Source: Ignavibacteriae bacterium HGW-Ignavibacteriae-2
GTDB taxonomy: Bacteria > Bacteroidota > Ignavibacteria > Ignavibacteriales > Melioribacteraceae
Direction: 5' to 3'
NCBI GenBank assembly: GCA_002839805.1
Contig: PGYT01000044.1
Location: forward strand, 1-43,607
DNA length: 43,607 nt
The notes below the pieces were generated by a model that searched no databases, had not been told where the DNA came from, and was given only the letters and a program-made list of their open reading frames with translations. This document shows positions 1-9,009 of this stretch, piece after piece (positions within the stretch are counted from its first letter, which is position 1; every line of letters begins with the position of its first letter). The position numbers were made by a program, and so were the translations under genes.

Positions 1-459
1 GTTTTCCGCAATCACCAATCGTTAACAAGATCTTTTATAAACAGTTTTGCAAAAAATAATTCTTCCGAATTAATAAAATTTTTGGAAGACGGATTTTACG
101 GGACAGTAAATTACGATTACGCTATTACTGGTTTATCCGTTGTTAACAATACAATCTATAATTTAGAACTTGCCAGGTATGGAAGCGGAGTATCTTCATC
201 AAGGATCTATTTGTACACTGAAAAAGATACTCTTACGGCAGAATGGGACGGCAAGAACAAAAAACAAATAATTCAATTTGTTACAGCAAATAGGGTAATA
301 GCCGCAGAAATTAAACCTCAATTCTCGATTCTAATGGATTATAATTACTCTAATAATTCGTATACGGTTGATCAAAAATACTGGGGTTCTTTGTCTATTG
401 CCATAAGATCTTTTTTCTGGTTTCAGAATGCTCTAATGATTTTTGGAAGTATAGGATGA
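1..459 (+). CDS. C-terminal part of an M1-peptidase-like protein (5' cut by window edge)
   Basis: The frame is open from the first base, so this is the 3' end of a larger gene; the TTG at 82 is only an internal codon. About 152 residues are visible. The pattern WDG (about 83-85), a short hydrophobic strand, then AAEIKPQ, ILMDYNYSNNS and a final LQN-like stretch (FWFQNALMIF) resembles the C-terminal tail of M1-family aminopeptidase-like proteins, where a D-N-x-x-NNS segment closes the last domain. The zinc-binding HEXXH region would lie upstream, outside the window, so the call rests on tail resemblance alone. The stop overlaps the next start (ATGA), implying translational coupling to the membrane protein that follows. 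Confidence 0.5.
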   Translation, partial: VFRNHQSLTRSFINSFAKNNSSELIKFLEDGFYGTVNYDYAITGLSVVNNTIYNLELARYGSGVSSSRIYLYTEKDTLTAEWDGKNKKQIIQFVTANRVIAAEIKPQFSILMDYNYSNNSYTVDQKYWGSLSIAIRSFFWFQNALMIFGSIG

Positions 460-1364
460 CTTTACAAAATGTTATTTCACAGGGATTTAATCTAGTCCGT
501 AAAAACTTAAAACTACTCGTTTTGCTCTGGTGCACAAATGCCGCTATGTCAATTATTTTATCAATTCCTATTTATTCTATGTTATTCGATAACTTAAATC
601 ATTCTCTTCTTAGTGACGAACTATCTCAGGGAGTAAACTATTTATGGTTCGCTCAGTTTATGAATATATACAAAGGTACAATCGCTCAAATGCCATTAAT
701 TACTTACGGAGTTGTGGGATTGTACGCTGTTATTCAGACTTTTTATTTCGGCGGACTGATAGCAGTTTTTAATAATCCAGGAAAAAATCATATCTCAGAT
801 TTCTTTTATGGCGGAGTACGGCTATGGTATAGGTTTATGAAAATTTTGTTGATTTCGTTATTCTTTTTTACGGCTGCCTTTAAAATAAATGATCTGTTGG
901 GCAACATATTAACATGGCTTTTCAGCGATTATGGTTATTACTTAACGGATTTTATTCTTAGATCTATGCGTTATATTCTTCTTATTATATTGATTGGACT
1001 TGTTACTTTGATTTCGGATTATACAAAAGTTGGAATGGGGGTTGAGGATAAAAACGATATTTTTAAAAGCATTTTAAAAACATTACTGTTTGTTAAACAA
1101 AATTATAGAATTGTCTTTGTTGTTTTTTTACTTGTAGCATCCTTCGGTGCCATTGGAGCAATAATTTATAATCTTATAGATACATTAGTTCCGCGAAGTC
1201 CATTTTATTTTTTACTACTAACCTTTATTCTTCAGCAAATGTTAATTATTTTTAGACTTACTATTAGAATGTTATTTTGTTCAACGGAAGTTTTAATTTA
1301 TTCGGACAGTATTGCCGAATATGTAAAATCCGAAGTCAAAGAATCAACAGTTGGAGTTAAGTGA
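456..1364 (+). CDS. Polytopic membrane protein of unknown function
   Basis: A 302-residue hydrophobic protein with about six membrane segments (roughly 17-40, 82-105, 127-145, 170-190, 215-240 and 252-275). No catalytic motif is recognised. It starts inside the stop of the M1-peptidase-like gene (ATGA), with GGAAG about five bases ahead of the ATG as a plausible ribosome site. Such coupling suggests the two products act together at the membrane, but this is inference. The stop is one base before the deformylase start, so all three may sit on one transcript. Confidence 0.7.
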   Translation: MTLQNVISQGFNLVRKNLKLLVLLWCTNAAMSIILSIPIYSMLFDNLNHSLLSDELSQGVNYLWFAQFMNIYKGTIAQMPLITYGVVGLYAVIQTFYFGGLIAVFNNPGKNHISDFFYGGVRLWYRFMKILLISLFFFTAAFKINDLLGNILTWLFSDYGYYLTDFILRSMRYILLIILIGLVTLISDYTKVGMGVEDKNDIFKSILKTLLFVKQNYRIVFVVFLLVASFGAIGAIIYNLIDTLVPRSPFYFLLLTFILQQMLIIFRLTIRMLFCSTEVLIYSDSIAEYVKSEVKESTVGVK

Positions 1365-1365
1365 T

Positions 1366-1908
1366 ATGGCGATAATACCAATTACTATTTACGGCGATAA
1401 AATATTAAGAGAGAAGACAAAAAAAGTTAAGCAGGTAGATGACGAAGTAATTCAAAATATACGTGATATGTTCGAAACTATGCGAGCTGCACATGGAATA
1501 GGCCTCGCGGCCAATCAGGTTGGATTGAATAAATCAATATTTGTAATTGATCTTACCCCCGTGGAAGGATATGAGGAAAGCAGTCCATTGGTGATGATAA
1601 ATCCCGTTATTACCGCTGAATCAGACGACAGCGTTATTTATGAGGAAGGCTGTCTGAGTTTACCAAATCTAAGGGCAGATGTAGAACGCGCAGAAGCAAT
1701 TGAAATTAAATATCTGGATACTGACGAGAAAGAACAGATTATTGAAGCCGATGACTGGATGGCGCGAGTTATATTGCACGAGTACGATCATTTAATAGGT
1801 AAAATGATTCCGGATAGAGTTGCCCAGGATATAAAGAAAAGACTGAAAGGAGAGTTGACAGACATTATGAACAGAAATATGGATGTCGATTATCCGATAA
1901 CCGACTAA
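1366..1908 (+). CDS. def: Peptide deformylase
   Basis: Removes the formyl group from the N-terminal Met of nascent proteins in the cytoplasm. All three deformylase motifs are present: GIGLAANQ (44-51), EGCLS (94-98) and HEYDH (138-142), giving Cys96, His138 and His142 as metal ligands and Glu139 as catalytic base. The product is 180 residues, normal for the family. A TTG at 1351 could extend it by five residues, but the ATG at 1366 is preferred: it has GGAG upstream and begins MAIIPI, directly at the conserved domain. It is followed by fmt, which adds the group that this enzyme removes, a very common gene pair. Confidence 0.97.
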   Translation: MAIIPITIYGDKILREKTKKVKQVDDEVIQNIRDMFETMRAAHGIGLAANQVGLNKSIFVIDLTPVEGYEESSPLVMINPVITAESDDSVIYEEGCLSLPNLRADVERAEAIEIKYLDTDEKEQIIEADDWMARVILHEYDHLIGKMIPDRVAQDIKKRLKGELTDIMNRNMDVDYPITD

Positions 1909-1932
1909 TTGCCAATTATCCCATGGAAAATT

Positions 1933-2832
1933 ATGCAGATTGTTTTTTTCGGCACTCCGGATTTTGCTGTGCCCTCACTCGATAGAATTTACAAAAGTGA
2001 ACATAATATCGCGGCTGTTGTAACAGCACCTGATAAAGAAAGGGGAAGAGGAAGAAAAGTTTCCTGCACGCCCGTCAAACAATTTGCGATTGATAACAAT
2101 ATAAAATGTTTACAGCCCGAGAGTTTAAAAAATTCAGGGTTTATTTCTGAATTAAAAGAATTAAAACCGGATGTATTCGTTGTAATCGCTTTCCGTATTT
2201 TACCCAGTGAAGTTTATACAATTCCTCAAAAGGGATCGTTCAATTTACATGGATCACTGCTGCCAAAATACCGGGGTGCAGCACCAATTCAATGGGCGCT
2301 GATTAACGGTGAAAAACTAACGGGAGTAACCACATTTTTTCTGCAGGATAAAGTTGATACTGGTAATATAATTATTAAAGAATCTGTCGGTATCGGTGCG
2401 GAAGACAATCTTGGTACCTTACACGACAAAATGAGTTTGCTGGGCGCTGATGTTATAATGAAAACTCTCGATCTTATTGAAAGCGGCAACGTGGAAGTGA
2501 AAGAACAGGACGATACAATAGCTACTCCCGCTCCGAAAATTACAAAAGAACTATGTGAAATTAACTGGGATAATTCGGCGGAAAATATTCATAATCTTAT
2601 AAGGGGTTTGTCCCCATTCCCAGCAGCATTTTTTGAGTACACCGGAAAACGATATAAAATTTACACATCCAAATATTCTACTGAAGAAAAACAGGAAATT
2701 GGAAAAATTACTGCCGATAAAAAACATATATTCGTCGGATGCAAAACCGGCGTTTTGGAAATTCTTGAAATTCAGCCTGAGGGAAGAAAGAAGATGAGCG
2801 CGGAAGAATTTCTAAGAGGATATCAGTTTTAA
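1933..2832 (+). CDS. fmt: Methionyl-tRNA formyltransferase
   Basis: Transfers a formyl group from 10-formyl-tetrahydrofolate to initiator Met-tRNA. The N-terminus reads MQIVFFGTPDFA, the start of the Rossmann-like formyltransferase fold, and HGSLLPKYRGAAPIQ (106-120) is the family signature. The catalytic triad is visible as Asn104, His106 and Asp142. The length, 299 residues, is slightly below the usual 310-315. The frame is open to a TTG at 1909, but the ATG at 1933 is chosen because the conserved domain begins there. It lies 24 bases after def, so co-transcription is likely. Confidence 0.96.
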   Translation: MQIVFFGTPDFAVPSLDRIYKSEHNIAAVVTAPDKERGRGRKVSCTPVKQFAIDNNIKCLQPESLKNSGFISELKELKPDVFVVIAFRILPSEVYTIPQKGSFNLHGSLLPKYRGAAPIQWALINGEKLTGVTTFFLQDKVDTGNIIIKESVGIGAEDNLGTLHDKMSLLGADVIMKTLDLIESGNVEVKEQDDTIATPAPKITKELCEINWDNSAENIHNLIRGLSPFPAAFFEYTGKRYKIYTSKYSTEEKQEIGKITADKKHIFVGCKTGVLEILEIQPEGRKKMSAEEFLRGYQF

Positions 2833-2867
2833 GAATATTAAATTTTCCACTGAACTACATATAATAA

Positions 2868-3722
2868 ATGCTAAAAAAATTCATTCTCACTTTAAGTTTT
2901 ATTTTCGTACTAATCATTTGTACAGTGATTGTTATTTCTATAGCCGATAATATTTTTAACTCGAGCGTTCATGAGGAAATCGGCGAACTATATTCAGCTC
3001 CTAATAACAGTTATCAATCTGTCGATGAAGTTCACTTAGAATCACTGCCGAATCCGGTAAAAAAATGGTTAAAGTCTTCGGGTATTCCGGGGAAGGTTAA
3101 ATCCAACTCAGTTAGATTAAAACAAAAAGGATTTATGCTTCCTAAAAGAGAGAACGATTGGATGCCATTTGAAGCTTATCAATACTACAGAATTGATAAA
3201 CCGGGTTTTATTTGGCAAGCCAGGGCAAACGCTGGCTGGCCTTTATATATAAGTGCCCGGGATAAATATTATGAAGGTAAAGGCAATATGCTCATTAAAT
3301 TATTTTCTCTGTTCACAATAGCAGATTCGAAAGGGGAGAAAATGGATCAGGGAACTATGCTGCGTTATCTTGCAGAAATTTGCTGGTTCCCGTCCGCCGC
3401 CCTCAGTGATTATATTGAATGGCAGTCAATAGATTCAACTTCGGCTCGGGCGGTTATGAACTATAAAGATAGAACAGTTGCGGGAACATTCTTTTTTAAG
3501 GATAACGGGGATATTTCAGGTTTCGAGGCGATGAGATACGGTGAATTTGAAGGGAAGTTTTCTCTTGAAAAATGGCACGTTAGTATGAATGATTATTCCA
3601 CTTTTCAGGGTATCAGAATTCCGGTTAAAGGAAGTATTACGTGGAAATTAAAAACGGGTGATTTTAAATGGTTGAATTGGGAAATATATGAACTCGATTA
3701 CAATAATCAATTGCCGTATTAA
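2868..3722 (+). CDS. DUF6544-like membrane-anchored protein
   Basis: A 284-residue protein with one N-terminal hydrophobic segment (about 5-27), then a soluble domain probably outside the cytoplasmic membrane. The segment LPNPVKKWLKSSG followed by VRLKQKG, the central RYLAEICWFPSAAL and the closing DFKWLNWEIYELDYN match what I recall of the DUF6544 (or the related DUF6920) family; this could not be checked. The function is unknown. It sits 35 bases after fmt and 22 bases before the transsulfuration enzyme, on the same strand, but the context does not point to a role. Confidence 0.6.
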   Translation: MLKKFILTLSFIFVLIICTVIVISIADNIFNSSVHEEIGELYSAPNNSYQSVDEVHLESLPNPVKKWLKSSGIPGKVKSNSVRLKQKGFMLPKRENDWMPFEAYQYYRIDKPGFIWQARANAGWPLYISARDKYYEGKGNMLIKLFSLFTIADSKGEKMDQGTMLRYLAEICWFPSAALSDYIEWQSIDSTSARAVMNYKDRTVAGTFFFKDNGDISGFEAMRYGEFEGKFSLEKWHVSMNDYSTFQGIRIPVKGSITWKLKTGDFKWLNWEIYELDYNNQLPY

Positions 3723-3744
3723 TTAAAAAATTTTCGGAGATAAA

Positions 3745-4890
3745 ATGGGTTTTGCAACCGACGCGATTCACGCGGGACAAATTCCAGATCCTACTACAGG
3801 AGCTGTAATGACCCCGATTTATATGACAACAACTTACGCTCAGGAGGGTCTCCACGAGCACAAAGGTTACGAATACGGTAGAACACATAATTTTACTCGC
3901 GCGGCAATGGAAAAGAACATAGCTAAACTGGAAAATGGAAAATTCGGCATAGCTTTTTCTTCGGGAGTAGCGGCTATTCAAGCTTTGCTTGGTCTTGTAA
4001 AAGCAGGGGATCATGTAATAGTTTCCGATAATGTTTATGGCGGCACTTATCGTCTGTTTGAAAAAATTTGGACCGATTATGGTATTAAATTCTCATGGGT
4101 TGATATGAGCGACGTAAACAATATTACTGACGCAATATCGGAGAATACAAAATTAGTCTATATTGAAACTCCTACCAATCCAATGTTAAACATTACAGAC
4201 ATACGCTCGGCAGCTAAAATTGCCTCCGATAATAAGTTGGTTTCCATTGTTGATAATACCTTTATGACTCCTTATTTCCAGCGCCCTTTAGAATTGGGAG
4301 CAGATATTGTTGTTCACAGTTCCACAAAATATTTAAACGGGCATAGCGATGTAATTGGCGGAATTGTTGTAACAAACAATGATAAAATAAATGAGCGGGT
4401 AAGGTACATACAAAACGCCGCAGGAGCGGTGCCTTCGCCATTCGATTGCTGGCTTATAATGCGTTCCACTAAAACTCTTCACGTTCGCATGAAACAACAT
4501 AACGAAAACGCCCTTGTACTTGCGAACTATCTGAAGAATAAAGAATTTGTAAAAAAAATATTCTATCCGGGTCTGATTTCACACCCTCAGCACGAATTGG
4601 CAAAAAAACAAATGTTTGGTTTCGGTGGAATGCTTTCGATTGATCTTGGTGATTTTAAATTGACAAAACATTTTCTTAAAAGCACAAAAATATTTACGCT
4701 CGCAGAAAGTTTAGGGGGCGTGGAAAGTTTAGTTTGCCATCCAGCCAGTATGACTCACGCCTCGCTTCCTCCCGAAGAAAGAGAACGTATAGGGATAACA
4801 GATTCCCTTGTTAGGCTCTCAGTAGGTATTGAAGATGTTGATGATTTAATAGAGGATATTGAGCAGGCGATTTTGCAACTGGTAAAATGA
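3745..4890 (+). CDS. Cys/Met metabolism PLP enzyme (cystathionine gamma-synthase/lyase type)
   Basis: A 381-residue fold-type I PLP enzyme of the transsulfuration family. The Schiff-base lysine is Lys195 in SSTKYLNGHSD; Asp170 (IVDNTF) would pair with the pyridine nitrogen; Tyr44/Arg46 (YEYGR) and the YGGTY loop near 98-102 contact the phosphate. The C-terminal CHPASMTHA segment is also typical. A YGGT loop, not the YGCT of methionine gamma-lyase, favours cystathionine gamma-synthase or lyase; sequence alone does not decide between them. The usual NPTR after the YxR motif reads NFTR here, a small departure. CGGAG lies before the ATG. A second paralogue lies at 7480-8808. Confidence 0.88.
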   Translation: MGFATDAIHAGQIPDPTTGAVMTPIYMTTTYAQEGLHEHKGYEYGRTHNFTRAAMEKNIAKLENGKFGIAFSSGVAAIQALLGLVKAGDHVIVSDNVYGGTYRLFEKIWTDYGIKFSWVDMSDVNNITDAISENTKLVYIETPTNPMLNITDIRSAAKIASDNKLVSIVDNTFMTPYFQRPLELGADIVVHSSTKYLNGHSDVIGGIVVTNNDKINERVRYIQNAAGAVPSPFDCWLIMRSTKTLHVRMKQHNENALVLANYLKNKEFVKKIFYPGLISHPQHELAKKQMFGFGGMLSIDLGDFKLTKHFLKSTKIFTLAESLGGVESLVCHPASMTHASLPPEERERIGITDSLVRLSVGIEDVDDLIEDIEQAILQLVK

Positions 4891-4986
4891 AATAATGCTT
4901 GATGGCAATGACTATAATTTGAAATATTAATTTGTCAATCAGCCTTCAGCATAAAATGCTAGCTAAATAATACGATTTAAATCAAT

Positions 4987-7290
4987 ATGAATAAAAACAA
5001 CTTAAATGTTTTCTATAATTTTGTAAAATGTTTGCCTGCAATTATCTCTTTTGTGCTGCCACTTAACATTATGGCTCAAACACCAGAACTTATCGGTCCT
5101 CCAGGGGACTTCCCATATGCGCTTTTTATCCATCCAACCGATCACAGCAAAATCTATGGATCAAATTATTATGGAGGTTTGTTTTATTCCATTGATGGGA
5201 GTCAGTCGGAGATAATTGAGAATGGTAATATGAAAGTTAATCAGATATACGTTTCTCCTCTAACTGGTGATATGTTTGTATATACACGTTCCTTATTTGC
5301 AAGAAAAAAATATTTAACTGATCAATGGGAATTAATTTATGATGACAATGGTTATCCACCAATTATAAGCCAATTCTGCGTAAATCCAGTTAACTCAGAG
5401 ATAATGTATATGCACAGATACGGCAGTGAGATATGGCGTAGTAACGATGGCGGCGATAGCTGGCATTTTATTCATAAGTTTGAAGGCAATTTTGAGAAAA
5501 TGGCTATCGCTCCGTCTGACACTTCAGTATTGTATGCCGCAGCGGGAGCAAATTTGTATAAAACGAAAGATTCCGGCAATAACTGGTTTAAGCTTCTTGC
5601 CGATTCGATTCGAATATCATTTGATCAAATAGTAATAAATCCCCGAAATTCGAATACGCTTTTCATTAAAGGAAACAATCGTCTTTATAGAGTTCGAAAT
5701 TCTGTAATAGATACAGCTGGGATTTACGATCCTGTAAATTTCATTATCGATCCTGTTGACACTACTATTATGTATGCGTCCAAAAATGATAGCTTATTCG
5801 GCACAGGAGAAGGCTTATACAAAAGTGTTGATGCGGGAGATACATGGAGTCATTATCCGACTGAAGGGCTGCCTTATCAGGGTGCTACAATTAATGTGTC
5901 AATTATTAATCCATCTGATCCAAAAATTATCTACGGAACTGTCCCTCGTTTTGGTGTATTCAAAACTACTAATGGCGGTTCTAACTGGGAAGTTACCAAT
6001 ATAGTTTGTGAAGGGAGTAATTCTTTAGGTTACGAAATAATAAATGGAAATCGTGGCGAAGTTATTTGTGTCAGTGATGGCTGGAATATAATTAAAACAA
6101 AGGATATGGGAAAAACCTGGTATAAGCCAAAAGTTGAACCCCAGGAAAGTAAGAGTTTTCATTATTATTTTAGTACACTGTCCTTTAACCCCGAAGATAA
6201 AAATGAAGGACTGTTTATTGACGGTACACGATTATATAAAACTACTGATGCAGGTGATAGTTGGTATGAAACGGAGAGATTTAATAATTGTACAGGGGTC
6301 AAATATCATGATTTTAATCCAAATATTATTTATGTATCGTCAATTGAAGAAGGATATATAGCAAAACATATCACTTTTGATGGTGGAATAAGCTGGTCTA
6401 TTAAGCCCTCCTACTCCCCACACCTCTTTAGTTCTATTGAGGAAAATATTGGCTACACCTACCAACCCGGTCATGTACTGAAAACTACTGATTTTGGGCA
6501 AACCTGGGCAACAAAGGATTCAGGCCTAAAAATTCAAACGGATAGGAAAGTAGCGTACATTAAAGATTTGGCAATTTCCGAGAGTAATCCAAATGTGCTA
6601 TATTCATGTCAGTATAATTTGTTTAACTTAACGGAATTGATAAAAGCAGTTTCAAAAAGTACGGATGGAGGGGAAAACTGGTTTAGTATAGATTCCTCAT
6701 TATATTTAGTTGATCCTAATTTTAGGCCGAAGAGTTTGATGGTTGATCCGGAAAATCCGGATCGGTTATTCCTTGGGTTAGAACAAAACGGTATTTTCTA
6801 TGAGGATGATTATAGTCCCGGTGGTTTATACCTAACAGAAAATGGGGGTAAGGACTGGAAAAAATTATTTAGTGGAACTGTTAACAGAATAAAATTGGAT
6901 GACTCATCACCGAAGAACATTTATTTTCATACTAATTACGGAATTATACGCCTGCCCGACACAGCAAAAGTAACCGGCATTATCCGAACTTCCCAATTTC
7001 CGCAAGAGTTTTACTTAAGCCAGAATTACCCAAACCCGTTTAATCCAAGCACCATAATTGAATATAACATTCCTTCAGCAAGTCAAGCTGGCAACTTGAA
7101 TAACAACATTACTTTAAAAGTTTATAACATAGTCGGGAGAGAGGTTGCAACGATTGTAAATAAATCCCAGAAACCGGGAAATTACAAAGTAAAATTCAAC
7201 GGAGCGGGATTAGCCTCAGGTATATATTATTACAGGCTCGTAAGCGGAGAAAAGTATGTTTCAACAAAAAAAATGATTTATTTAAAATGA
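4987..7290 (+). CDS. Secreted Asp-box beta-propeller protein with type IX sorting tail
   Basis: A 767-residue exported protein. A signal peptide ends near residue 31 (LNIMAQ). About eleven Asp-box-like repeats of the form S/T-x-D-x-G-x-x-W follow (for example SNDGGDSW, TKDSGNNW, SVDAGDTW, TTDAGDSW, STDGGENW), which in sortilin/BNR proteins close beta-propeller blades. The last 85 residues are a type IX secretion C-terminal domain: SQNYPNPFNPSTIIEY, VYNIVGREV, GNYKVKFNG and SGIYYYRL. It is therefore expected on the cell surface or outside. The ligand or substrate is unknown; no catalytic sialidase FRIP motif was seen. It stands between two transsulfuration enzymes with no obvious link. Confidence 0.92.
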   Translation: MNKNNLNVFYNFVKCLPAIISFVLPLNIMAQTPELIGPPGDFPYALFIHPTDHSKIYGSNYYGGLFYSIDGSQSEIIENGNMKVNQIYVSPLTGDMFVYTRSLFARKKYLTDQWELIYDDNGYPPIISQFCVNPVNSEIMYMHRYGSEIWRSNDGGDSWHFIHKFEGNFEKMAIAPSDTSVLYAAAGANLYKTKDSGNNWFKLLADSIRISFDQIVINPRNSNTLFIKGNNRLYRVRNSVIDTAGIYDPVNFIIDPVDTTIMYASKNDSLFGTGEGLYKSVDAGDTWSHYPTEGLPYQGATINVSIINPSDPKIIYGTVPRFGVFKTTNGGSNWEVTNIVCEGSNSLGYEIINGNRGEVICVSDGWNIIKTKDMGKTWYKPKVEPQESKSFHYYFSTLSFNPEDKNEGLFIDGTRLYKTTDAGDSWYETERFNNCTGVKYHDFNPNIIYVSSIEEGYIAKHITFDGGISWSIKPSYSPHLFSSIEENIGYTYQPGHVLKTTDFGQTWATKDSGLKIQTDRKVAYIKDLAISESNPNVLYSCQYNLFNLTELIKAVSKSTDGGENWFSIDSSLYLVDPNFRPKSLMVDPENPDRLFLGLEQNGIFYEDDYSPGGLYLTENGGKDWKKLFSGTVNRIKLDDSSPKNIYFHTNYGIIRLPDTAKVTGIIRTSQFPQEFYLSQNYPNPFNPSTIIEYNIPSASQAGNLNNNITLKVYNIVGREVATIVNKSQKPGNYKVKFNGAGLASGIYYYRLVSGEKYVSTKKMIYLK

Positions 7291-7479
7291 TTAAAATTCG
7301 GGAAAAAATATTTTCTCTTTCCTTTGTTTTTTTTATTAAAATATTTGTTTTATCCTACAAAATCTTAATAATCTGTTAAATCAGAGTCGTATTATATTAT
7401 GATTCCATTTTGTCGTTTCCTAACATCATCTAATTCCATATTTTTAATTCATTAAAAGAATATTTTAGGGGAAATTAGA

Positions 7480-8808
7480 ATGAGTACCGATAATAAAAAT
7501 AAACCACCAGTAAATACTGATGACGATAGTAAATATTCAATGGATACCCATATTATTTATGGGAAAAATGTTTCAGCCAAGTGGGATTATTCTCATCATG
7601 TAACCGCGCCTATATCTTCTTCCACTACTTTCAGGCTCGACTCGGTTGATAGGGGCGCGCAGGGTTTTCAGCGTTTTGCCAATACAAAAGATTTCGGAGG
7701 TGAAGCGCCAATTTTTATTTACGACAGGCTGGGCGAACCCAATAAAGACATGCTCGAGGAAAATCTGGCGTATGTTGAAAAAGGTGAAACAGCAGTTACA
7801 TTTACAACTGGCATGGGAGCTATTTCAGCCGTATTAGGTATTTTGGTAAGCACTGGTGAGGAGATAATAGCTCATAGTACGCTTTACGGCTGTACTATTT
7901 CATTATTTAATAATTGGTATCCGAGATATGGAATTAACGTTTTATATACGGATCTGACAAAATTGGAAAATTTAAAAGAAAAAATTACAGTAAATACAAA
8001 AGCCATATATTTTGAATCGCCCGCAAACCCGAATCTGGATATTATTGATATCAAAAAAATTAGAAAAATTGCAGATGAAATTAACGCGGATAGAGAAGAA
8101 ACAGATCATTTACAAATAATAATCGATAATACTTTTGCTACCCCTTATTGTCAGAGACCACTGGAGCTGGGTGCCGATTTTGTTGTCCACTCATTAACAA
8201 AAGGAATAGGCGGATTCGGAACGGATATGGGCGGAGTTGTAATCGGTAAAAATAAATACCGCGATTTACTACTTTTATTCCGAAAGGATTTCGGTGCGGT
8301 GCTTAATACAAAAAGCGCCTGGGCAATTTTAACATACGGATTACCTACAGTCGGTTTGAGACAAAAGCAACAGATTAGTACCGCTCTGAAGGTTGCAAAG
8401 TTTCTCGAAGCCCATCCTAAGATTTCTTATGTTAATTATCCGGGACTGGAATCATACAAGTATTATAATTTGGCTAAAGAACAAATGCTTGATTTTGAGG
8501 GTAATTTTGCTCCCGGAAGTATGATATATTTTTCCTTGAAAGGAAATACTGCAGCGGAATGTAAATCCAATGGTATAAAGTTTATGGATTACGCCGCTGA
8601 TAATGCCTACACCATGACATTAGCCGTCAGTTTAGGACATACACGCACACTTATTGAACACCCTGCTTCTATGACACATTCTGTAGTGCCGCCCGAAAAA
8701 TTAGAGGAAAAAGGGATTGATCCCGGCGGAGTTCGTTTAGCTATCGGATTGGAAAAAGCAGAGGATATAATTCGTGATCTTGAAGATTCGCTCAATTCCA
8801 TTTTATGA
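7480..8808 (+). CDS. Methionine gamma-lyase-like PLP enzyme
   Basis: A 442-residue member of the Cys/Met metabolism PLP family. Lys241 in VHSLTKGIGG is the Schiff-base lysine and Asp216 (IIIDNTFATPY) binds the pyridine nitrogen. The loop TLYGCT places a cysteine (Cys138) where methionine gamma-lyases carry their characteristic active-site Cys, whereas synthases usually have Gly or Pro. This favours release of methanethiol from Met, though O-acetylhomoserine sulfhydrylase remains possible. The phosphate motif is YDRLGEPN instead of YxRxGNPT. An extra N-terminal stretch of about 45 residues is Asp/Lys-rich. Start supported by GGGGAA nine bases upstream of the ATG. The 189 bases before it are AT-rich and show no recognisable riboswitch. 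Confidence 0.85.
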   Translation: MSTDNKNKPPVNTDDDSKYSMDTHIIYGKNVSAKWDYSHHVTAPISSSTTFRLDSVDRGAQGFQRFANTKDFGGEAPIFIYDRLGEPNKDMLEENLAYVEKGETAVTFTTGMGAISAVLGILVSTGEEIIAHSTLYGCTISLFNNWYPRYGINVLYTDLTKLENLKEKITVNTKAIYFESPANPNLDIIDIKKIRKIADEINADREETDHLQIIIDNTFATPYCQRPLELGADFVVHSLTKGIGGFGTDMGGVVIGKNKYRDLLLLFRKDFGAVLNTKSAWAILTYGLPTVGLRQKQQISTALKVAKFLEAHPKISYVNYPGLESYKYYNLAKEQMLDFEGNFAPGSMIYFSLKGNTAAECKSNGIKFMDYAADNAYTMTLAVSLGHTRTLIEHPASMTHSVVPPEKLEEKGIDPGGVRLAIGLEKAEDIIRDLEDSLNSIL

Positions 8809-8948
8809 TTTGTTACTTATGCGCGTTATAATAGATTGAGTTTAAAGTTTTACTAGTTGTTTAAGGCACGAGGAAAGAAATATAAATCAGCCTGAATGAT
8901 AATAATTTTACGCTGATCGGAGTAAAATCAACAAAAATATTATAAAAC

Positions 8949-8992
8949 TTAAACCCTTTCGATAATCTGATTCATGTCGATTGGGTTTTTTC
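8949..8992 (+). terminator. Weak terminator-like inverted repeat
   Basis: AAACCC (8951-8956) can pair with GGGTTT (8983-8988), followed by a T run to 8992. The loop is about 26 bases, so the hairpin is weak. It lies between the methionine gamma-lyase-like gene and pgeF, a plausible place for an operon boundary. Confidence 0.3.
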
Positions 8993-9009
8993 TTTATTCG
9001 GAATTCTAA

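Noticed and set aside
7291-7479. SAM riboswitch ahead of the methionine gamma-lyase-like gene
   Set aside because: The region is plain AT-rich DNA; no conserved SAM-I or SAM-II pairing or core motifs could be found by eye.
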